64,000 bases of DNA from Aurantiacibacter spongiae (GTDB lineage: Bacteria > Pseudomonadota > Alphaproteobacteria > Sphingomonadales > Sphingomonadaceae): positions 1,736,001 through 1,800,000 of the forward strand of contig NZ_RPFZ01000001.1 in assembly GCF_003815535.1 (NCBI RefSeq), written 5' to 3'. Positions within the stretch are counted from its first letter, which is position 1. Each line of letters opens with the position of its first letter. Both the position numbers and the translations under genes were made by a program. The notes under the pieces were generated by a model that saw only the letters and a program-made list of their open reading frames with translations, ran no database searches and was not told where the DNA came from. Shown here piece after piece: positions 60,416 to 64,000 of the stretch.

Positions 60416-61164
60416 GGCCGTTCCTCCGTGGAGAGCTGGCGCAGGTGGAGGCGGGCAAGCTCGGCGCCCGGACCCTTGCCCGAGGCAAAGGTCTCGAGGA
60501 CTTCGCCTACGCTGATGTTGCCGGCGATACGGTCGTGTGGCGGCACCTCGCTGGTGCAATCGAACCCGTCGCATGGGCTGAACTCGGTGCTCAGCATGAC
60601 GAAGCTCGGTGCGGCCTCGATGTTAAAGGCGCGGAACAGCCTTGGATCAATGCCGAGCGAGCCGGCCGCGTTGCGGGTGCTCCAGATGGCAGCCAGGCGC
60701 TTCTTGAACGCCTCGCTGTTTCCTTCCGGGAAACCGCGCAGCACGGTGACGCCTCCCGCCCTGGTCATGTCATGGACCAGTGCTTTCAGCGCCTCGGGCG
60801 GCATCGACAGGCTGGCAAAGGCAATGAAGCGGGGGGCTCCTCCGAGCGATGCCTTCTCGGCGGCGGCTTGCTCCGCGATCATCGCGTCGAAGTCGAGGAC
60901 GGCGTTTGTCTCGATTGCCTCGATGCTGTCCGCATAGGCTGCGCGATTGGCCTGCGCTTGCGCCTGGATAGTCTGTGCGTCCTCGGTCAGCGCCTCGGCG
61001 CGCTGGCGGACATTGGTGCTGAGCGCCTGCGCATCGTCGGCGTGTTCGGCCGCACGCTCGCGGATCGCTTCGAGATCGATGCCTTCGGGCGCGCTCTGGG
61101 CGAGAGCGAGGCCACCGAGGGTGACGGCAAGGCCGACGGGCAAAAGAAGGAGGTGTTTGGTCAT
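60412..61164 (-). CDS. trbC: F-type conjugation protein TrbC
   Basis: A 250-residue periplasmic protein. MTKHLLLLPVGLAVTLGGLA is a signal peptide; an alanine-rich coiled coil follows (residues 30-100) and the C-terminal domain has FIAFASLSMPPEALKALVHD and GGVTVLRGFPEGN, the hallmark of TrbC-type pilus assembly proteins. FSPCDGFDC adds two Cys. It overlaps traU and traN by 4 bases on each side. Confidence 0.93.
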   Translation of the reverse strand: MTKHLLLLPVGLAVTLGGLALAQSAPEGIDLEAIRERAAEHADDAQALSTNVRQRAEALTEDAQTIQAQAQANRAAYADSIEAIETNAVLDFDAMIAEQAAAEKASLGGAPRFIAFASLSMPPEALKALVHDMTRAGGVTVLRGFPEGNSEAFKKRLAAIWSTRNAAGSLGIDPRLFRAFNIEAAPSFVMLSTEFSPCDGFDCTSEVPPHDRIAGNISVGEVLETFASGKGPGAELARLHLRQLSTEERP

Positions 61165-62174
61165 AGCGCGCAGCAGTTCCGCTTGCGCCAGACGAGGTAT
61201 CCCATGTCTTCTCCGATGGCGGGGATGACCTGTCCGGCCGATTGAAAGGTGGTGGAGGCGCCGATGGGCGGGCAGGCATAACGGCCCGAGGTCGCCGGGT
61301 TGGGGTTGGTGGCCTGGAAGCGGTATTGCTGCTTGCGCATCACCGGCATCAAATATTTGCCGCACAGGCCCTTGGACCCCATCGTCCCCCAGGAGACGAG
61401 TTCGCGGTGGAGCTTGTAGGCAAAGCGCGAGAGCACGAGCCGCGAGGCCTGGACGTGGCCGATCGAGGCCGAGACATTGCCGTTCATCGGATACATCGAC
61501 CCCTGGCAGCCCGCACACCAGAACATCTCGTCGATCGGCAGCTTCGCGGTCGAGGCGACGCAGTCGGCCGCACAAGCGGCGAGCGCCAGCGGGTTGGCAA
61601 ACAGCACGGCTTCGGGGTTGATGATCGCGGTGAGCTCGGAATCCTGCCACAGCGGATCGATCTCGGAGATGTAGAGAATGTCGATCGAGCCCGATTCCAG
61701 GCACAGGAAATCGGCGACGATCTCCATCCAGTAGATCAGCGGATAGGCATACCAGTGGACATGCCAGCTCGAATAATACTGGCTCGCGCCGCCCACCGCC
61801 GATGGACCCGAGATCGAGCGGAAGCCGATATCGAAGCCCGGATCGAGTTTCATGCCGCCGAGGTTCACGAAGCACCACGGCTTCATGCTGACATCGGCAA
61901 GCCGCACGGGTTCCCAGAAGCCCATCGCGATCCCGGGCCTCAGACCGCACAGGCACACCGGCAGGTCGGGGTTGTCGGGATCGGGCCGGCTCGACGGCCA
62001 GATGTCCAGCCCGCCGATCGAGATCGGGAACAGGCACGACCAGCAGATGTCGGTGATCGGGTTGACGAAGCTCCCGGTGCAGCGGCCGGGACCGGCATCG
62101 GCCATGGCAGGCGTTGCGGTGGCGAGACCAAGAATGGCGGCCAGAACGAGCGCCAGCTTTCTTAAGTGCGTCAT
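61161..62174 (-). CDS. traU: F-type conjugation protein TraU
   Basis: A 337-residue periplasmic, Cys-rich protein. A signal peptide (LALVLAAILGLATATPAMA) is followed by TraU hallmarks: CTGSFVNPITDICWSCLFPI, SSWHVHWYAYPLIYWME and MFWCAGCQGSMYPMNG. TraU is needed for DNA transfer rather than pilus growth in F. It overlaps traW and trbC by 4 bases each. Complete length for the family. Confidence 0.95.
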   Translation of the reverse strand: MTHLRKLALVLAAILGLATATPAMADAGPGRCTGSFVNPITDICWSCLFPISIGGLDIWPSSRPDPDNPDLPVCLCGLRPGIAMGFWEPVRLADVSMKPWCFVNLGGMKLDPGFDIGFRSISGPSAVGGASQYYSSWHVHWYAYPLIYWMEIVADFLCLESGSIDILYISEIDPLWQDSELTAIINPEAVLFANPLALAACAADCVASTAKLPIDEMFWCAGCQGSMYPMNGNVSASIGHVQASRLVLSRFAYKLHRELVSWGTMGSKGLCGKYLMPVMRKQQYRFQATNPNPATSGRYACPPIGASTTFQSAGQVIPAIGEDMGYLVWRKRNCCAL

Positions 62175-62809
62175 TGGGCTGCCCTCCTTTTCGGTGGCAG
62201 CGCGATTTCGCTGACCTCGAGCAGGCGGCCCTGCTGGCGCACGCGTGCGGGCACCGACCTGATCCCGAACCTTTCCGTGAGTTTGCCGCCCTGGTCGAAA
62301 TAGAAGCGGCGCTGACGGGCCTTCATCAGCTCGAGCGGCGCGCCCTTCACCAGGATCAGCTTGGCATTGGCGTCCTGCTTGAGCGCCCAGGAGAGCTGGT
62401 CGGGATCGTCGCCGTCGAGGAACAGGAGATCGGCGCGAAGGCCGACGCTGTCGAGCGGATTGACCCTCGTGCCAGCGGCATGGATCAGCTCGCCTTTTGC
62501 CCCGCGGATGTCGGCAGCGAGCGTGATCGTCGGATCGAAGTGCCAGCGTCGGGCTTCGCTGGCCCGGACGATCCCGGCGACGGGGTCGGGCCGGCCCACC
62601 CGTGCGATCGTGCGGCGCTTCAGGTCTTCATTGAGCCGCGCGGTCTCGCCCGAACGTTCCATCTGCGTCAGGCGGGAATGGATCTGTTCGAGGAGGTCGC
62701 GCTCGATCACGGGAAACACCGTGCCGCGCTGGCCATAGTCGCGCGCCAGCGCCTCGGCAGGGCAGAGCAGGACTGCAAGCAGGACCGCAGGGAGGATGAG
62801 CTTGCTCAC
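62171..62809 (-). CDS. traW: F-type conjugation protein TraW
   Basis: A 212-residue periplasmic protein. The GTG start (VSKLILPAVLLAVLL) gives a proper signal peptide and overlaps the S26 peptidase stop as GTGA. The mature part shows RDYGQRGTVFPVIERDLLEQI, LIHAAGTRVNPLDSV and LLFLDGDDPDQLSWAL, all TraW blocks. It partners with TrbC in pilus assembly. An in-frame upstream ATG at 62914 is shadow. Confidence 0.94.
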   Translation of the reverse strand: MSKLILPAVLLAVLLCPAEALARDYGQRGTVFPVIERDLLEQIHSRLTQMERSGETARLNEDLKRRTIARVGRPDPVAGIVRASEARRWHFDPTITLAADIRGAKGELIHAAGTRVNPLDSVGLRADLLFLDGDDPDQLSWALKQDANAKLILVKGAPLELMKARQRRFYFDQGGKLTERFGIRSVPARVRQQGRLLEVSEIALPPKRRAAQ

Positions 62810-63327
62810 AGGATCGCCCTTCCGCTGCCGAGGATCTGGCCGCGGCAGACGAAGCCGATCTCGGCGTAGCGGCTGTCGAGGCCGCGGGGATGGCTGGTCC
62901 CGGTATAGAAGCACCCGTCGGGGATCGGTCCTTCGGGGCCTTCATGAAGCGCAATGCCGAGACGGGTCTCATCGAGCCGCGCCGCGATCTTTTGACCGTT
63001 GATGAAAACCTCGTGGCCACGGTGGCTGACGACATCGCCCGGCACGCCCAGCACCCGCTTGCCGAAGAGCTGCGCGCCTTTCCCGAAATGCGCTTCGACG
63101 AGCTCGCTTGCCGGCGGCTCGAAGAAGATCAGACTGCCGCGCTCGATCCGCGCATGCTTGTCGAGCCAGAACGCCCAGTTGGGCAGGCTCGGGCTGGCAT
63201 TGATGAGCAAGGCATGGTCTTTCGCGAAGGCGTCGACCGCGCCCCATCCGAGGGGCAGCAGCACCAGTCCGGTCAGGACGAGCGGCCGTTTGATCGTGCG
63301 GACAAGACGAGAGGCAAACTGCGTCAC
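62806..63327 (-). CDS. S26 family signal peptidase of the conjugation operon
   Basis: A 173-residue membrane protease. One N-terminal helix (RPLVLTGLVLLPLGWGA) is followed by the S26 core: catalytic Ser in LINASPSLPNWAFW and Lys in GKRVLGVPGDVV. Such TraF/TrhF-type peptidases mature or cyclise pilin. The order trbI-peptidase-traW is typical of SXT-like and sphingomonad F-type systems. It overlaps trbI and traW by 4 bases each. Confidence 0.9.
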   Translation of the reverse strand: MTQFASRLVRTIKRPLVLTGLVLLPLGWGAVDAFAKDHALLINASPSLPNWAFWLDKHARIERGSLIFFEPPASELVEAHFGKGAQLFGKRVLGVPGDVVSHRGHEVFINGQKIAARLDETRLGIALHEGPEGPIPDGCFYTGTSHPRGLDSRYAEIGFVCRGQILGSGRAIL

Positions 63328-63710
63328 TGACCGCCTCCCTGCCCAAGCTGGCGGGCGATCCGTGCGCGCAGTTCATCGGTAGCATCGGGGGCATCGCCCG
63401 CGAGCACCGCTTCGCCGACCAGCACCACGCGGCCATCGGCCCCCATTTCTGCAACGGCACGCTCGGACGCCTGGAGGAAGGCGAGCACGCGCGCCTGACT
63501 GGCTTCGGGATCCTGCTCTGCTCGCGCTTCGGCATCGACGAAAGCCGCGATGGTTTCGGCAAGCCGGACGGTGACGATCTGCTGGCGCGGCTCGGACAGC
63601 TCGCGGCTGACCCAGGCCGTCCAGAGCAGCGCGGCCACGAGCGCGAGCACGCCGAGAATTCTGAGCAAAAGCGGGCGATTGAGGGATGGTAATCTGCGTG
63701 TGTCAGTCAC
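63324..63710 (-). CDS. trbI: F-type conjugation protein TrbI
   Basis: A 128-residue protein with one N-terminal membrane helix (LLRILGVLALVAALLWTAWV) and a periplasmic part beginning QQIVTVRLAETIAAFVDAEA, characteristic of F-type TrbI, which influences pilus length. It overlaps the peptidase gene by 4 bases and the upstream gene by 8. Complete. Confidence 0.88.
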   Translation of the reverse strand: MTDTRRLPSLNRPLLLRILGVLALVAALLWTAWVSRELSEPRQQIVTVRLAETIAAFVDAEARAEQDPEASQARVLAFLQASERAVAEMGADGRVVLVGEAVLAGDAPDATDELRARIARQLGQGGGQ

Positions 63711-64000
63711 GGTTCGCCTCCCGGGCCGGATGGTTGTCGAGATCGGCCGCGAGCCGCTTCAGGAAGCGCGGCATGCGAACCAGCGTCACCGCGCCAGCGA
63801 GGACGAGGAAGCAGCCCTTGAGGTCCTGGCTGAACAGACTGCGACGCAGGCCGTCGGCTTCAAGGTAGCGGTCCGACAGATTGGCGAGCTGGGTGAAGAG
63901 GCCGCCAAGGTCCCAGCCTGCAACGAACAGGAACAGCGCGAGCGGCAATCCCAGCACGATCAGCAGCGAAGTCGCGGCAAAGCGCGCGGTCTCGATGAGG
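63703..64000 (-). CDS. Small membrane protein of the conjugation operon (partial)
   Basis: The frame is open from the window end to a stop at 63703, about 98 residues visible; a GTG at 63957 could also start it, but coding continues upstream without a stop. It has two hydrophobic segments (SLLIVLGLPLALFLFVAGW and GCFLVLAGAVTLVRM). It sits where TraC-proximal small proteins lie in F-type operons. No family is recognised; the 5' end is outside the window. Confidence 0.6.
   Translation of the reverse strand, partial: LIETARFAATSLLIVLGLPLALFLFVAGWDLGGLFTQLANLSDRYLEADGLRRSLFSQDLKGCFLVLAGAVTLVRMPRFLKRLAADLDNHPAREANRD

Overview
The window is a GC-rich alphaproteobacterial chromosome segment. Gene families and arrangement (DUF6961 protein, strawberry-notch helicase, ParB and F-type transfer modules, a LigM-like demethylase, NfeD and SPFH genes) point to Sphingomonadales, probably an Erythrobacteraceae or Sphingomonadaceae member; this placement is inference. 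Two parts meet at a tRNA-Leu(CAG) gene at 15090-15176. Positions 1-15089 are ordinary host chromosome. From 15177 to beyond the window end lies one large integrative and conjugative element (ICE) whose left end is the tRNA and a P4-type integrase; its right end is not in the window.

Host part: end of an aspartate kinase gene, a three-gene overlapping operon (SRPBCC protein, zinc alcohol dehydrogenase, short-chain dehydrogenase), nitronate monooxygenase, two small lipoproteins, a LigM/DesA-like GcvT-fold protein, a dienelactone hydrolase with a Tat-like leader, an L,D-transpeptidase, an acyl-CoA synthetase, a transaldolase-family protein, an SPFH/NfeD pair and an NAD-dependent epimerase-like protein. 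A 58-residue membrane protein at 10787-10963 is easily missed.

ICE backbone: integrase; nuclease and lytic transglycosylase (16.7-18.1 kb); DNA-processing block of primase-like protein, methyltransferase-helicase and ParB (18.2-25.5 kb); ArdC antirestriction protein, SLOG-family protein and SSB (34.5-38.9 kb); a noncoding stretch that is the best oriT candidate (38.96-39.59 kb); small DNA-binding protein, TraD and MobF relaxase TraI (39.6-45.3 kb); an S24 repressor beside a match to the alphaproteobacterial LexA box (45.3-46.2 kb); and, on the minus strand, an F-type mating-pair operon traG-H-F-N-trbC-traU-W-S26 peptidase-trbI (53.7-64 kb). Several backbone genes share a purine-rich, two-hairpin 5' leader ending in ATCAGGAG.

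Two blocks of defence-like cargo interrupt the backbone. Cargo 1 (25.6-34.4 kb) holds a GHKL ATPase fused to a PD-(D/E)XK nuclease, a caspase/CHAT-like protease overlapping an Mrr-like nuclease gene, a two-TM protein and a Gabija pair (GajA, GajB). Cargo 2 (46.3-53.7 kb) holds a C5-methyltransferase with McrB- and McrC-like proteins in one operon behind a ribbon-helix-helix protein (a LlaJI/BsuMI-like NTP-dependent restriction-modification arrangement), a divergent HNH protein, HipBA and a one-TM protein. The best candidate for an undescribed system is the caspase-like/Mrr-like pair at 28125-29688. No CRISPR array, rRNA or transposase was seen.
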